Assembly: GCF_001424025.1 (NCBI RefSeq)
Contig: NZ_LMPZ01000003.1
Coordinates: 222,501 to 286,500, forward strand
Reading direction: 5' to 3'
Source of the DNA: Brevundimonas sp. Leaf363
GTDB taxonomy: Bacteria > Pseudomonadota > Alphaproteobacteria > Caulobacterales > Caulobacteraceae
Length of the DNA stretch: 64,000 nucleotides
Shown: in pieces, positions 17,474-26,772 of the stretch
How the letters are laid out: every line of letters starts with the position of its first letter
Numbering within the stretch: position 1 is the stretch's first letter
Made by a program: the position numbers and the translations under genes
Notes under the pieces: generated by a model
What the model saw: only the letters and a program-made list of their open reading frames with translations
The model's database searches: none
Told to the model about the DNA's origin: nothing

Positions 17474-17587
17474 AAGGGTCCCTATATTCAGAAGGTTGGC
17501 GGTATCGGTCAGCTAACCCCCGGGTCTATGAGGCCGTTCCGTATGCTGGAGCTTGACTCGTTCCGGCGAACCGGGCCTTTGGGCCTC

Positions 17588-17797
17588 GCTCTCGCGGGAG
17601 AGATCGGGGTGTGATTCAGCCCCGACGCCGAAGGCGCAACCGCCCCGGAAACGCTCAGGCAAACGGACCGCGAAGCACACGGACGCTGGAAAGTCGGTCT
17701 TCATGACCGCGCCGACGGAGCAAGGCCGCCTCGACATCCGGTTGTTCGGATGGGGGGCGCCGGAATCTCTCAGGCTTCAGGACAGCGGGGGCGCGCA
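17588..17797 (+). ncRNA. Tandem glycine riboswitch upstream of gcvT
   Basis: Two glycine aptamers in series. The first has a CTCTCGCGGGAGAG hairpin start, the GCCGAAGGCGCAA core and ACGCTCAGGCAAACGGACCG (to about 17673). The second has GCCGACGGAGCAAGG and then TCTCTCAGGCTTCAGGACAG (to about 17785). These are the signature conserved bases of the gcvT RNA motif. The element ends some 40 nt before gcvT. It should turn on the glycine cleavage operon when glycine is high. Exact edges are approximate. Confidence 0.95.
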
Positions 17798-17839
17798 GAC
17801 GGCGGGAGACCGCTCCAACACGCGACCGCGAGACTCTGA

Positions 17840-18955
17840 ATGGCCGACGAAACCCTGAAGACCACGCCCCTGAACGCCGCGCACCGCGCGCTGGGCGCCC
17901 GCATGGTGGGCTTCGGCGGCTATGACATGCCGGTGCAGTACGAAGGCGTGCTGGCCGAACATCGCTGGACGCGGGGACACGCCGGCCTGTTCGACGTCAG
18001 CCACATGGGCCAGGCCAAGATCACCGGCGCGGACGCCATCGCCCAGTTCGAACGCTTCGTGCCCGGCGACTATCAGGCGCTGAAGGCCGGCAAGCAGAAG
18101 TACTCGCTGCTGCTGAACGAGCGCGGCGGGATCATCGACGACCTGATGGCGGGCAAGCCCGATCACGACGGCCTGTTCGTCGTCGTCAACGCCGGCAACA
18201 AGGACGAGGACTTCGCCTTCTGGACCGCGAACCTGGAAGGCGACGCGACCCTGACGGTGCTGGACCGCGCGCTGCTGGCCATCCAGGGGCCGGAAGCGGC
18301 CGCCGTGATGGCGGCGCACGAACCGGTGCTGGCCGACTTCGGCTTCATGGATTGCGCGCGGCTGATGCTGTTCGGCTGCGACTGCTACGTCTCGCGCTCG
18401 GGGTATACGGGCGAGGACGGCTACGAGATTTCGGTCCCGGCGGACCAGGCCGAGCGCATCTGGAACACCCTGCTGGAAGACGCGCGGGTCAAGCCGATCG
18501 GTCTGGGCGCGCGCGACAGCCTGCGGCTGGAAGCCGGCCTGCCCCTGCACGGCCACGACATCGATCCGGCGACGACGCCGGTTGAGGGCGCCCTGACCTT
18601 CGCCTTCTCCAAGTCGCGCAAGGAGGCGGCCGACTTCAACGGCGCCGAGACCGTCCTGGGTCAGCTGGCGAACGGAACCGAGCGCGTCCGCGTCGGCCTG
18701 ATCGTCAAGGAGGGCGCCCCGGCGCGCGAGGGCGCAGAGATCGCCGACGCGGACGGCGCGGTGATCGGCAAGGTCACGTCCGGCGGCCCTTCGCCGACGC
18801 TGGGCCGCAACATCGCCATGGGCTACGTGCCGCCGGCCTTTGCCGACCTGGGCACGGAGCTGAAGGTCATCGTGCGCGGCAAGCCGGCCGCCGCCGAGGT
18901 CGTCGCCCTGCCCTTCGTGGCTTCACGTTATTACCGCAAACCCAAGACCGTCTGA
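17840..18955 (+). CDS. gcvT: Glycine cleavage system T protein (aminomethyltransferase)
   Basis: A 371-residue protein that takes the aminomethyl group from lipoyl-GcvH, giving ammonia and methylene-tetrahydrofolate. [27 protein letters not shown] and [13 protein letters not shown] are GcvT signatures, and the C-terminal domain ends with the expected [13 protein letters not shown]. It is the first gene behind the glycine riboswitch, followed after 8 nt by gcvH. Confidence 0.97.
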   Translation: MADETLKTTPLNAAHRALGARMVGFGGYDMPVQYEGVLAEHRWTRGHAGLFDVSHMGQAKITGADAIAQFERFVPGDYQALKAGKQKYSLLLNERGGIIDDLMAGKPDHDGLFVVVNAGNKDEDFAFWTANLEGDATLTVLDRALLAIQGPEAAAVMAAHEPVLADFGFMDCARLMLFGCDCYVSRSGYTGEDGYEISVPADQAERIWNTLLEDARVKPIGLGARDSLRLEAGLPLHGHDIDPATTPVEGALTFAFSKSRKEAADFNGAETVLGQLANGTERVRVGLIVKEGAPAREGAEIADADGAVIGKVTSGGPSPTLGRNIAMGYVPPAFADLGTELKVIVRGKPAAAEVVALPFVASRYYRKPKTV

Positions 18956-18963
18956 GGACCGCC

Positions 18964-19329
18964 ATGAAATACACCAAGGATCACGAGTGGGTGCGCGTCG
19001 AGGGCGATGTCGCCGTCGTCGGCATCTCCAAGCACGCCGCCGACCAGCTGGGCGACGTGGTCTTCGTCGAGACGCCGGAAGCCGGCAAGACGGTCGGCAA
19101 GGGCGACGGCTTCGCCGTGGTCGAGAGCGTCAAGGCGGCGTCGGACGTGTACGCCCCCGTCTCGGGTGAAGTGATCGAGGGCAACGCCGCCCTGGCCGGC
19201 GCGCCGGAAACGGTGAACGCCGACCCCGAAGGCGAAGGCTGGTTCGCCAAGATCCGCATCAAGGACGCCAGCCAGCTGGACGCCCTGATGGATCAGGCCG
19301 CCTACGACGAATACCTGACGAGCCTCTGA
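18964..19329 (+). CDS. gcvH: Glycine cleavage system H protein
   Basis: A 121-residue lipoyl carrier protein that shuttles the aminomethyl group between P, T and L proteins. Lys57 in the [14 protein letters not shown] motif is the lipoylation site. Length and the YTKDHEWV start are standard. Second gene of the operon; a 149-nt gap with a palindromic repeat separates it from gcvPA. Confidence 0.97.
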   Translation: MKYTKDHEWVRVEGDVAVVGISKHAADQLGDVVFVETPEAGKTVGKGDGFAVVESVKAASDVYAPVSGEVIEGNAALAGAPETVNADPEGEGWFAKIRIKDASQLDALMDQAAYDEYLTSL

Positions 19330-19338
19330 CCTTCGGAC

Positions 19339-19469
19339 CCGCTCATCCCGGCGGAAGCCGGGAACCAGTTCGAGCCGCAAGCGCGGCGCCCTGGGATGAG
19401 CGGGACCACCTCCCCCGGTGACGTTCGTCACCCAAAGCACTGGATCCCGGCTTCCGCCGGGATGAGCGG
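19339..19469. repeat. Palindromic intergenic repeat, copy 1
   Basis: The gap between gcvH and gcvPA is bounded by inverted copies of a sequence with core GCTCATCCCGGCGGAAGCCG, the left arm at 19339-19370 and the right arm at 19439-19469. Each arm can itself fold (CCCGGC..GCCGGG). The same element recurs at 29134-29241. It sits inside an operon, so the RNA would form a large stem-loop between cistrons. It contains no gene. Confidence 0.85.
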
Positions 19470-19478
19470 AATATACGT

Positions 19479-20825
19479 ATGCGCTACCTTCCCCTGACGC
19501 CCGACGACCGCACGGCCATGCTGGCCGCCATCGGCGCCCCGTCCATCGACGACCTGTTCGTGGATGTGCCCGAAAGCGCGCGGCTGGATGGCCCGGTGGA
19601 CCTGCCGCGCGTGGCGGGGGAGCTGGAGGTCGAGCGGGCGCTGTCGGCGATGGCCTCTCGCAACGCCACGGCAGGCACGACGCCCTTCTTCTGCGGCGCC
19701 GGCGCCTACAAGCACCACGTCCCGGCCACGGTGGATCACATCATCCAGCGGTCCGAGTTCCTGACCAGCTACACGCCCTATCAGCCGGAAATCGCACAGG
19801 GCACGTTGCAGTATCTGTACGAGTTCCAGACCCAGGTCGCGAACCTGACCGGCATGCCGGTGGCCAACGCCAGCCTCTATGACGGCTCGACCGCCATGGC
19901 CGAAGGCGTCTTGATGGCGACCCGCGTGACGCGCCGGAACAAGGCGGTGATCTCGGGCGGCGTGCATCCGCACTATGTCCAGGCGACCGAGACGGTCGTG
20001 CACGCCGTGGGCGTCGAGACGCAGGTGCTGGCCGCCGCCGTCGACGCCGAGGCCGCCGTCATCGACCAGATCGGGCCGGACACGGCCTGCGTGGTCGTGC
20101 AGACGCCCAACGTCTTCGGCACCGCGACGGATGTGACCAGGATCGCCGAGGCGGCCCATGCGGCCGGCGCCCTTCTGATCGTCGTGGTCACCGAGGCCAT
20201 GTCGATGGGCCTGCTGAAATCGCCCGGCGAGATGGGCGCCGACATCGTCGCGGCTGAGGGCCAGTCGATCGGCAACGCCCTGAATTTCGGCGGCCCCTAC
20301 GTCGGACTGTTCGCCACGCGCCAGAAGCTGATCCGCCAGATGCCGGGCCGCCTGACGGGCGAGACGGTGGATGCGGACGGCGAGCGCGGCTTCGTCCTGA
20401 CCCTGTCGACGCGCGAGCAGCACATCCGCCGCGACAAGGCGACGTCGAACATCTGCACCAACTCGGGCCTCTGCACCCTGGCCTTCACCATCCACATGAG
20501 CCTGCTGGGCGAGACGGGCCTGCGCAAGCTGGCCCTGCTGAACCACGAGAAGGCGGTCGCCACGCGCGACGCCCTGGCCGCTGTGCCTGGCGTGGAGATC
20601 CTGACGCCGCGTTTCTTCAACGAGTTCGCGATGCGCCTGCCCAAACCTGCGGCCGAGGTGGTCGAGGCCCTGGCCAACCACCGCATCCTGGCCGGCGTAC
20701 CTTACAGCCGCCTGGCGCCCGCCGCCGGCATGGACGACGTGCTTCTGGTCGCCGCGACCGAGACCACGCTGGACGCCGATATCAAGCTGTTGGCCGTCGC
20801 GCTGACCAAGGTCCTGGGGAACTGA
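19479..20825 (+). CDS. gcvPA: Glycine dehydrogenase (decarboxylating) subunit 1
   Basis: A 448-residue alpha half of the split P protein, which with GcvPB decarboxylates glycine using pyridoxal phosphate. [37 protein letters not shown] and [12 protein letters not shown] are conserved family segments. The PLP lysine is in the partner subunit, as expected for a two-gene P protein. It follows the intergenic palindrome by 9 nt and precedes gcvPB by 2 nt. Confidence 0.96.
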   Translation: MRYLPLTPDDRTAMLAAIGAPSIDDLFVDVPESARLDGPVDLPRVAGELEVERALSAMASRNATAGTTPFFCGAGAYKHHVPATVDHIIQRSEFLTSYTPYQPEIAQGTLQYLYEFQTQVANLTGMPVANASLYDGSTAMAEGVLMATRVTRRNKAVISGGVHPHYVQATETVVHAVGVETQVLAAAVDAEAAVIDQIGPDTACVVVQTPNVFGTATDVTRIAEAAHAAGALLIVVVTEAMSMGLLKSPGEMGADIVAAEGQSIGNALNFGGPYVGLFATRQKLIRQMPGRLTGETVDADGERGFVLTLSTREQHIRRDKATSNICTNSGLCTLAFTIHMSLLGETGLRKLALLNHEKAVATRDALAAVPGVEILTPRFFNEFAMRLPKPAAEVVEALANHRILAGVPYSRLAPAAGMDDVLLVAATETTLDADIKLLAVALTKVLGN

Positions 20826-20827
20826 CG

Positions 20828-22396
20828 ATGAGCACCATGAACACCGTCGGCCGCCCGACCACGCCCAACGCCGTCGCCGCCAAACCCGCCACGCTGACCG
20901 GCGGGCGAGGCCTACTGCAGAACGAAGCCCTGATCTTCGAGGGCGACGGTTGGGGCAAGACCGGCGTCGATCTGCCGGAGCCGGCGACGGACGGGGGCGA
21001 TCTGGGCGATCTGGTGCGGCGCGATCCCATCGGCCTGCCGGGACTGAGCGAGCCGGAGACGATGCGCCACTATGTGCGCCTGTCCCAGAAGAATCACGCC
21101 ATCGACCTGGCCATATACCCGCTGGGCTCGTGCACGATGAAGCACAACCCGCGCCTGAACGAGAAGATGGCGCGCCTGCCGGGCTTCTCCGACATTCACC
21201 CGCTGCAGCCGATCTCGACGGTGCAGGGGGCGTTGCAACTGATGGACACGCTGAGCCACTGGCTGAAGACGCTGACCGGCATGCCGGCGGTCGCCCTGTC
21301 GCCCAAGGCCGGCGCGCACGGCGAACTGTGCGGCCTGATGGCGATTCGCGCCGCGCACGAGGCGTCGGGCGAACACGCCCAGCGCCGCAAGGTCCTGGTG
21401 CCCACCTCCGCCCACGGCACCAACCCGGCAACTGCGGCCTTCGTGGGCTATTCGGTGGTCGAGGTCGCCCAGACCGAGGACGGCCGCGTCGACGTGGCCG
21501 ATCTCGCGTCCAAGCTGGGTCCGGACGTGGCCGCCATCATGGTGACCAACCCCAACACCTGCGGCCTGTTCGAGCGCGACATCCTGGAGATCAGCCGCCT
21601 GACCCACGCGGCGGGGGCCTACTTCTACTGCGACGGCGCCAACTTCAACGCCATTGTCGGCCGGGTGCGGCCGGGCGACCTGGGCGTCGACGCCATGCAC
21701 ATCAACCTGCACAAGACCTTCTCCACGCCCCACGGCGGCGGCGGTCCGGGCGCGGGTCCGGTGGTGCTGTCAGCGGCGTTGGCGCCTTTCGCGCCCGCCC
21801 CGTGGGTGGTGTCGGACGCGGAGGGATACCGTCTGATCGAGCGCGAGGAAGACGAGGCCGAGCAGGCCTTCGGCCGTCTCTGCGCTTTCCAGGGTCAGAT
21901 GGGGATGTACGTCCGCGCGCTCAGCTACATGATGAGCCACGGCTCGGACGGCCTGCGCCAGGTCGCCGAGGACGCGGTGCTGAACGCCAACTACATCAAG
22001 GCCCGCCTGTCGGATCTGATGAGCCCCGCCTTCCCGGACGGTCCGTGCATGCACGAGGCCCTGTTCGACGACGAGTGGCTGAAGGGCACGGACATCACCA
22101 CGCTCGACTTCGCTAAGGCGATGATCGACGAGGGCTTCCACCCGATGACCATGTATTTCCCGCTGGTCGTCCACGGCGCCATGCTGATCGAGCCGACCGA
22201 GACCGAATCGAAGGCCGAACTGGACCGCTTCATCGAGGCGATGCGGGCGCTGGCCGGGGCCGCGAAGGCTGGCGACGTCGAGCGATTCAAGGGCGCCCCC
22301 TTCCACGCGCCGCTGCGCCGTCTGGACGAAACCCGAGCCGCCCGCACCCCGGTGCTGCGCTGGACGGCGCCGGAAGGATCGAATCGGGCGGCCTAA
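20828..22396 (+). CDS. gcvPB: Glycine dehydrogenase (decarboxylating) subunit 2
   Basis: A 522-residue beta half of the P protein. The pyridoxal-phosphate lysine is Lys296 in INLHKTFSTPHGGGGPG. PLGSCTMKHNPRLNEK and the central SAHGTNPATAAF segment are typical. Last gene of the operon. Its stop overlaps the stop of the convergent TetR gene by 4 nt (22393-22396), leaving no room for a terminator between them. Confidence 0.97.
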   Translation: MSTMNTVGRPTTPNAVAAKPATLTGGRGLLQNEALIFEGDGWGKTGVDLPEPATDGGDLGDLVRRDPIGLPGLSEPETMRHYVRLSQKNHAIDLAIYPLGSCTMKHNPRLNEKMARLPGFSDIHPLQPISTVQGALQLMDTLSHWLKTLTGMPAVALSPKAGAHGELCGLMAIRAAHEASGEHAQRRKVLVPTSAHGTNPATAAFVGYSVVEVAQTEDGRVDVADLASKLGPDVAAIMVTNPNTCGLFERDILEISRLTHAAGAYFYCDGANFNAIVGRVRPGDLGVDAMHINLHKTFSTPHGGGGPGAGPVVLSAALAPFAPAPWVVSDAEGYRLIEREEDEAEQAFGRLCAFQGQMGMYVRALSYMMSHGSDGLRQVAEDAVLNANYIKARLSDLMSPAFPDGPCMHEALFDDEWLKGTDITTLDFAKAMIDEGFHPMTMYFPLVVHGAMLIEPTETESKAELDRFIEAMRALAGAAKAGDVERFKGAPFHAPLRRLDETRAARTPVLRWTAPEGSNRAA

Positions 22397-22995
22397 CCCG
22401 CAGCCCGCCTCAGCGCCGCGAAGGCCTGGCGACCGAAGATTTCGGGCGATTCGCCGGGGTGCGTCAGCCAGTGGTCGGTGGCCAGTTTCAGGATACTGAC
22501 GGCGGTCCCGGCGACCACTCGGCAGGCGACATCGTCGGGCGGCAGGCCCTTCTGATTCGCCAGGGTCTGGGCCAGAAGACGCTCGACCGCCTCGTACTTG
22601 GCCTGGTCGCCCGCGCGGAGGGACGGCGTGGCGTGAATCAGGCGCGCGACGGCCAGGCCTTCGGGCGACGGGGGTCGGCGCGCCAGGTCGATCATGGCGT
22701 TCTCGACCATATCCAGCAGCGATTCGTCGGCCGGCCGCGCCGCGACGGCGTCGGCGATCACCTGCGGGAAGTCCGCCTTCGCCGATAAGGCGATCTCTTC
22801 CTTCGATCCGAAGTAGTTCAGCAGGGTCCGGCGCGAGACTTCGGCGGCCTCGGCGATGTCGTCCAGCGTCACCGAATCGAATCCCGACACCAGAAACAGG
22901 CGTAAGGCTTCGGCCTGGATCCGTCCGTGGGTCTCGGATCGCTTGCGCGCGCGCAGTCCGTCCGATTCGAAATGTTTGTTTTGCACTTCTTGCAT
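22393..22995 (-). CDS. TetR-family repressor, divergent to an SDR gene
   Basis: A 200-residue regulator with an N-terminal helix-turn-helix (VTLDDIAEAAEVSRRTLLNYFGSKEE, about residues 42-67) and a C-terminal ligand domain. It reads away from an SDR oxidoreductase gene, which it probably controls through the palindrome at 22991-23019; the palindrome overlaps the ATG at 22995. A -10-like TTATGC contains that ATG, so translation may instead begin at the GTG at 22986, perhaps on a leaderless mRNA. The ligand is unknown. Confidence 0.88.
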   Translation of the reverse strand: MQEVQNKHFESDGLRARKRSETHGRIQAEALRLFLVSGFDSVTLDDIAEAAEVSRRTLLNYFGSKEEIALSAKADFPQVIADAVAARPADESLLDMVENAMIDLARRPPSPEGLAVARLIHATPSLRAGDQAKYEAVERLLAQTLANQKGLPPDDVACRVVAGTAVSILKLATDHWLTHPGESPEIFGRQAFAALRRAAG

Positions 22996-23019
22996 AATTG
23001 CACCGGGTGCATATATGCA
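22991..23019. promoter_or_regulatory. Palindromic operator in the TetR-SDR divergent promoter
   Basis: A near-perfect 29-bp palindrome centred on 23005: outer arms TGCATA (22991-22996) and TATGCA (23014-23019), and inner arms TTGCAC and GGTGCA. It fills the spacers of two back-to-back promoter-like sequences: TTGCAT-N16-TATATG on the plus strand toward the SDR gene, and CTGCAT-N17-TTATGC on the minus strand toward tetR. One repressor dimer pair bound here would shut both genes. Confidence 0.65.
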
Positions 23020-23065
23020 GTCCGGAGCCTATTTAAAGGGGGTGTCGACAAACAGGATAGCGCCG

Positions 23066-23983
23066 ATGGCCGGATGGACCACAAACGATATCGCCGATCT
23101 GAGGGGCCGACTGGCCATCATCACCGGCGCGACCGGCGGATTGGGGCTGCAAACGGCGCTGGTTCTGGCGGCCAAGGGCGCCGAGGTCGTGCTGGCGGCG
23201 CGCAATCCGCAGAAGGGCGCGGACGCTGTGGCCCTGATTCGCGCGCGATATCCGGCGGTGAAGGTCAGGTTCGACCTGCTGGACCTGGGCGACCTGTCGT
23301 CGGTGGCCGCTTTCGCCGACCGCCATGTGGCCGCCGGCCGGCCGATCGACATGCTGATCAACAACGCCGGCGTCATGGCCCTGCCGAAACGCCAGGAGAC
23401 GGCGGACGGCTTCGAGATGCAGTTCGGCACCAACTACCTGTCCCACTTCGCCCTGACCGGGCGGCTGCTGCCGTTGCTGACGGCGGCGAAGGCGCGGGTG
23501 GTGCAGCTGTCCAGCGTGGCGCATCGCGGCGGCCGCATCCGGCTGGAGGATCTGAACTACCGCAAGGGCTATCGGCCGTGGCCGGTCTATCAGCAGTCCA
23601 AGCTCGTCATGCTGATGTTCGCCATCGAGCTACAGCGACGGAACGCGGCGAACGGCTGGGGCCTGACCAGCGTGGCGGCGCATCCCGGCGTGTCGCGCAC
23701 CGACCTGATGGCCAATGGGCCGGAGCATGGCAGCACGGGCGGCTCGCTCAGCGGCTTCCTGGTTCGGCGATTCGCCCAGTCGGCCGAGCGCGGCGCCCTG
23801 CCGACGCTGATGGCCGCGACTTGGCCAGGCGTGACGCCCGGCGGATACTATGGGCCACAGGGTCTGGGCGAGATGCGCGGTCGGCCGGGCGTGGCCCGGA
23901 TCGATCCGGCGGCCCTGGACGCCGATGTCGCGCGCCGGCTCTGGACCGAGTCCGAACATCTGACGGGCGTGCGCTGGGGCTGA
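23066..23983 (+). CDS. Short-chain dehydrogenase/reductase
   Basis: A 305-residue SDR oxidoreductase. The Rossmann motif TGATGGLG is at about residues 20-27, NNAG at the usual place in MLINNAGVMA, and the active-site YxxxK in VYQQSKLV with an upstream Ser (VQLSSVAHRGG). Its length and sequence resemble the retinol-dehydrogenase-like or WW-domain-oxidoreductase-like branch often named generically. The ATG at 23066 is preceded by AGGAT. It is under the divergent TetR operator; substrate unknown. Confidence 0.9.
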   Translation: MAGWTTNDIADLRGRLAIITGATGGLGLQTALVLAAKGAEVVLAARNPQKGADAVALIRARYPAVKVRFDLLDLGDLSSVAAFADRHVAAGRPIDMLINNAGVMALPKRQETADGFEMQFGTNYLSHFALTGRLLPLLTAAKARVVQLSSVAHRGGRIRLEDLNYRKGYRPWPVYQQSKLVMLMFAIELQRRNAANGWGLTSVAAHPGVSRTDLMANGPEHGSTGGSLSGFLVRRFAQSAERGALPTLMAATWPGVTPGGYYGPQGLGEMRGRPGVARIDPAALDADVARRLWTESEHLTGVRWG

Positions 23984-24144
23984 CACTTACGGCGATGTCA
24001 TTCGTCAGCCGCCGTTCAGCCACGGAAGCGGATTGTAAAGGCGTTCGTGGCAGGGTGTTCACGGTGACGCGGGGCGAAGTCTTCGCGGAGCCAAGTGGCG
24101 TCCTGTCGGTTTGTGCCTGACCCATCCAGAACGGATCGCTTCGC

Positions 24145-24546
24145 GTGACATTCGCCGCCGCCCTTCACTCGCCCGTCCGATTCCGCGCCAGCCCGTGGAA
24201 GCTGCTGCGCCGCATCGCCATGACGGCGGCCGGCATCGGCGTCGTGCTGCTGGGCGTGGTGATCGCGCCGTTGCCGGGCCCGCTGGGGCTGCCGGTCATG
24301 GTGCTGGGCCTGATGCTGATCTTGAAGGCGTCGATCTGGGCCAAACGCGCCTTCATCCGAGCGCAACGGGCGCGGCCGAACTGGGTCTATCCCTTCCGCC
24401 GCCTGCTGCGGCGCAAGCCGGAGTTCGCGCCGGTCTTCTGGCAGCAGCTGCTTCGGATCGAGCGGCTGATGTTGCGGCGCGGGCGTGGATCCATGACGCG
24501 GATGCGAAAAAAGCTGCGGCGCGGTTTCCGCAAGATGTTCCATTGA
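24145..24546 (+). CDS. Small PGPGW-type membrane protein
   Basis: A 133-residue protein with one hydrophobic hairpin (about residues 27-62) containing PLPGPLGLPVMVLGLMLIL, the mark of the putative PGPGW transmembrane family. The C-terminal half is very basic (about 65-133, many Arg/Lys), so it probably lies in the cytoplasm near nucleic acid or lipid head groups. The start is a GTG at 24145; a later ATG at 24220 would cut the membrane segment. Function is unknown. Confidence 0.7.
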   Translation: MTFAAALHSPVRFRASPWKLLRRIAMTAAGIGVVLLGVVIAPLPGPLGLPVMVLGLMLILKASIWAKRAFIRAQRARPNWVYPFRRLLRRKPEFAPVFWQQLLRIERLMLRRGRGSMTRMRKKLRRGFRKMFH

Positions 24547-24678
24547 TTGCGTAAATCGCGCGCCGCAACCGCGAAGCACGCCAAAGTGAAGTCCACAGCC
24601 TCCCGCCCGCGTCACACAGGCGTATCCTGACCCTCGCGTTATCGAGAACCGAAACAGCGTTGGGAGGCGCTCAGGGTC

Positions 24679-25140
24679 ATGATGTCACGCGTATACAAGG
24701 GCGTGGTCGCTGGTTTCGTCGCGACCGTCGCGGTTTCCCTGATGGAGGCCGTCAATCTGCTGACCGTGAAATGGTTCGCACCGTTCCCGGGCATCGTCGC
24801 CCGCATCCTGGACCTGCATAGTTTGACGGCCGGCTGGGTGGTTCACGCCATCGCCGGGACCCTGATCCTGGGGCCGCTTTTCGGCATCCTGTGTCCCCGC
24901 CTGCCGACCGACACGCCCGAGACCAAGGGCATCGTCTTCGCGGTTGGAGCCTGGGTGGCGATGATGATGGTCATGATGGTGACCGGCGACGCCTTCGTCT
25001 TCGGCAGCAACTTCGCCACCGTCGGCTGGATGCTGGTCACCCATGCGGTGTTCGGGATCGTGCTGGGCAATGTCTATGCCCGGCTGATCGCACGCGAGAA
25101 GCGAGCCCACGTCGTGGTCGGCGCGCAACCGGCTCACTGA
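24679..25140 (+). CDS. DUF6789-like small integral membrane protein
   Basis: A 153-residue protein with four hydrophobic segments, beginning MMSRVYKGVVAGFVATVAVS and including VVHAIAGTLILGPLFG and AVGAWVAMMMVMM. The KGVVAGFVAT start and the overall layout resemble the DUF6789 family of small membrane proteins of unknown function. A GGGAGG-like site 10 nt upstream supports the start. It is convergent with the atp operon, separated by an intergenic repeat. Confidence 0.7.
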   Translation: MMSRVYKGVVAGFVATVAVSLMEAVNLLTVKWFAPFPGIVARILDLHSLTAGWVVHAIAGTLILGPLFGILCPRLPTDTPETKGIVFAVGAWVAMMMVMMVTGDAFVFGSNFATVGWMLVTHAVFGIVLGNVYARLIAREKRAHVVVGAQPAH

Positions 25141-25148
25141 CGGAAAGT

Positions 25149-25281
25149 TCTTCTCCCCATTCGCGCAGGCGGATGGGGGGGTGGCTCGGCCTTCAGGCCG
25201 AGACGGAGGGGCTGTTCAAGCGCGGCGTGTGGGATCGCCCCTCCACCGCAAGCGGTCCCCCTCCCCATTGCATGGGGAGGA
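25149..25281. repeat. Cluster of intergenic hairpins between convergent genes
   Basis: Three inverted repeats lie in the 148-nt gap: CCCCAT with ATGGGG (about 25155-25180), CTCGGCCT with AGGCCGAG (25185-25202), and CTCCCCA with TGGGGAG (25261-25279). No gene is present. The hairpins probably end transcription from both sides. The element resembles the small palindromic repeats scattered in Caulobacterales genomes and differs from the element at 19339 and 29134. Confidence 0.7.
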
Positions 25282-25288
25282 AAGCGCC

Positions 25289-25804
25289 TTAGCTGAGGCG
25301 CGAACCGATCTGGGCGATGGCGGCATCGGCCAATGGGTCGGTCTTCTGCGACGCCAGCTGCGAGGCCAGGATGCGTTCGGCGGCGTCGACGGCCATTTCG
25401 GCGGCGGCGGCCTTCACCTCGGCGGCGGCCTGAACTTCGGCCTGGGCGATGCGGCGTTCGGCCAGGGCCTGACGACGGGCCAAGGTCTCTTCCAGCTTGG
25501 CGCGAGATTCGACTTCCAGCCGGCGGGCGTCGGCCTCGGCGGCCTTCAGGGTTTCAGCGGCCTGGGCGTCAGCCTCGGCCTTTTCCTGACGGATCGAGGC
25601 CAGCAGGGCTTCGGCTTCGGCGCGCAGACGGGCGGCCTCGTCCAAGTCAGCCTGAATCTTGGCGGCCTTGGCGTCCAGCGCCCCGGCGATCAGTTTCGGC
25701 ACGCCGGCCAGGATCAGGATGCCGACAAAGATCAGCAGGCCGATGCCGACCCAGATCTCGGGATTGGACAGGCTCCAGATGCCTTCCTCGAAGATCAGGT
25801 TCAT
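25289..25804 (-). CDS. atpF: ATP synthase F0 subunit b
   Basis: A 171-residue stator subunit with one membrane helix (about residues 16-36, [20 protein letters not shown]) and a long charged helix rich in Ala, Glu and Arg that runs up the side of F1. Last gene of the F0 operon. Its start overlaps the stop of the B' gene by one base (TGATG), so the two are translated together in the 1:1 ratio needed for the b-b' stator. Confidence 0.95.
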   Translation of the reverse strand: MNLIFEEGIWSLSNPEIWVGIGLLIFVGILILAGVPKLIAGALDAKAAKIQADLDEAARLRAEAEALLASIRQEKAEADAQAAETLKAAEADARRLEVESRAKLEETLARRQALAERRIAQAEVQAAAEVKAAAAEMAVDAAERILASQLASQKTDPLADAAIAQIGSRLS

Positions 25805-26409
25805 CAGGTAGCTCCGTTCAGGGCGGCGGCCACGTCGGCCTTGGCCGGCGCCTTGCCGGTCAGACGTTCGACCAGAGCCGAGGCGGTGTCGGCGGCGATG
25901 CCCGAGACGTGCGTCATGGCGGCGTCGCGCGACTTGGCGATGGCGGCCTCAGCCTCGGCGATGCGGGCGTTGACTACCGATTCCTCGGCGGCGAGACGGG
26001 CGTTGGCCTCATCGGCCACGCGCTGCTTGGCGGCGGTGGCCAGCGAGCGGGCCTCGGCGCGCGCCTTGGCCAGATCGGCCTTGGCGGCGGCGGCCTGGTC
26101 GGCGGCCTCGGTCTGGACCTGACGCGCGGCGGCCACCGCGCTGGAAATGGTTTCGGTCCGCTCGTCCAGGACGCGGCGCAGGCGCGGCGCGAAGACCCTG
26201 GCGATCAGGACATAGAGGATGACGAACAGGAACAGCAGATAGGCCGCCTGTCCGAACCAGTGGGTGGTGTCGAACTGGGGCAGCCCGCCGCCCCCGCCGT
26301 GGCCCTCGGCCTCGGTCGTGGCGTGACCGCCCGAAACGTTACCCGCAGCGGCGCCGTGGGCGGCGTCTTCGGCGTGAACCGGAGGATGATCAGAGGAAGA
26401 GAGGGCCAT
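25804..26409 (-). CDS. atpG: ATP synthase F0 subunit b'
   Basis: A 201-residue second stator subunit, the diverged b' copy typical of alphaproteobacteria and photosynthetic bacteria. The N-terminal 45 residues are His/Gly-rich, then the membrane helix [20 protein letters not shown] leads into [18 protein letters not shown], a b' signature, and a long Ala-rich helix. Between atpE (77 nt upstream) and atpF. The symbol atpG is used for b' in some alphaproteobacteria; elsewhere atpG means gamma. Confidence 0.93.
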   Translation of the reverse strand: MALSSSDHPPVHAEDAAHGAAAGNVSGGHATTEAEGHGGGGGLPQFDTTHWFGQAAYLLFLFVILYVLIARVFAPRLRRVLDERTETISSAVAAARQVQTEAADQAAAAKADLAKARAEARSLATAAKQRVADEANARLAAEESVVNARIAEAEAAIAKSRDAAMTHVSGIAADTASALVERLTGKAPAKADVAAALNGAT

Positions 26410-26486
26410 ATCTATCCGTCGCGAGGCAAGGAAACGGCGGCATGGCCCGATCAGGCCACGCCGCCGATGTCTTCAGGCGTCGTGGA

Positions 26487-26711
26487 TCAGCCCAGCCAGG
26501 CCAGGATGCCCAGGACGAAGGCCAGGATGCCCAGGGCTTCGACCAGGGCGGCGCCGACGAACAGGTTGCCGACTTGCGACGCGGCGGCCGACGGGTTGCG
26601 CAGCGCGCCCGCCAGGAAGTTGCCGAAGATGTTGCCCACGCCGATGGCGGCGCCGAGCATGCCCAGCGTGGCCAGGCCGATACCGAAGTACTTGAAGGAG
26701 TCGGCTTCCAT
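26487..26711 (-). CDS. atpE: ATP synthase F0 subunit c
   Basis: A 74-residue proteolipid of two hydrophobic helices joined by a short polar loop ([11 protein letters not shown]). The helices include the Gly-rich repeat [21 protein letters not shown] and the carboxylate Glu in [14 protein letters not shown], which carries the proton. Its membrane ring turns with proton flow. No sodium-type ligand set is evident. Confidence 0.96.
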   Translation of the reverse strand: MEADSFKYFGIGLATLGMLGAAIGVGNIFGNFLAGALRNPSAAASQVGNLFVGAALVEALGILAFVLGILAWLG

Positions 26712-26772
26712 GTGAGTGTTCCTATTCAGTCAGGGTTGGAAGGGATGGATTATGTCGGGCTGGCCCGCGACC

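Noticed and set aside
17553..17858. A 101-codon open frame over the glycine riboswitch
   Set aside because: It is structured RNA; the frame has no ribosome binding site and overlaps gcvT.
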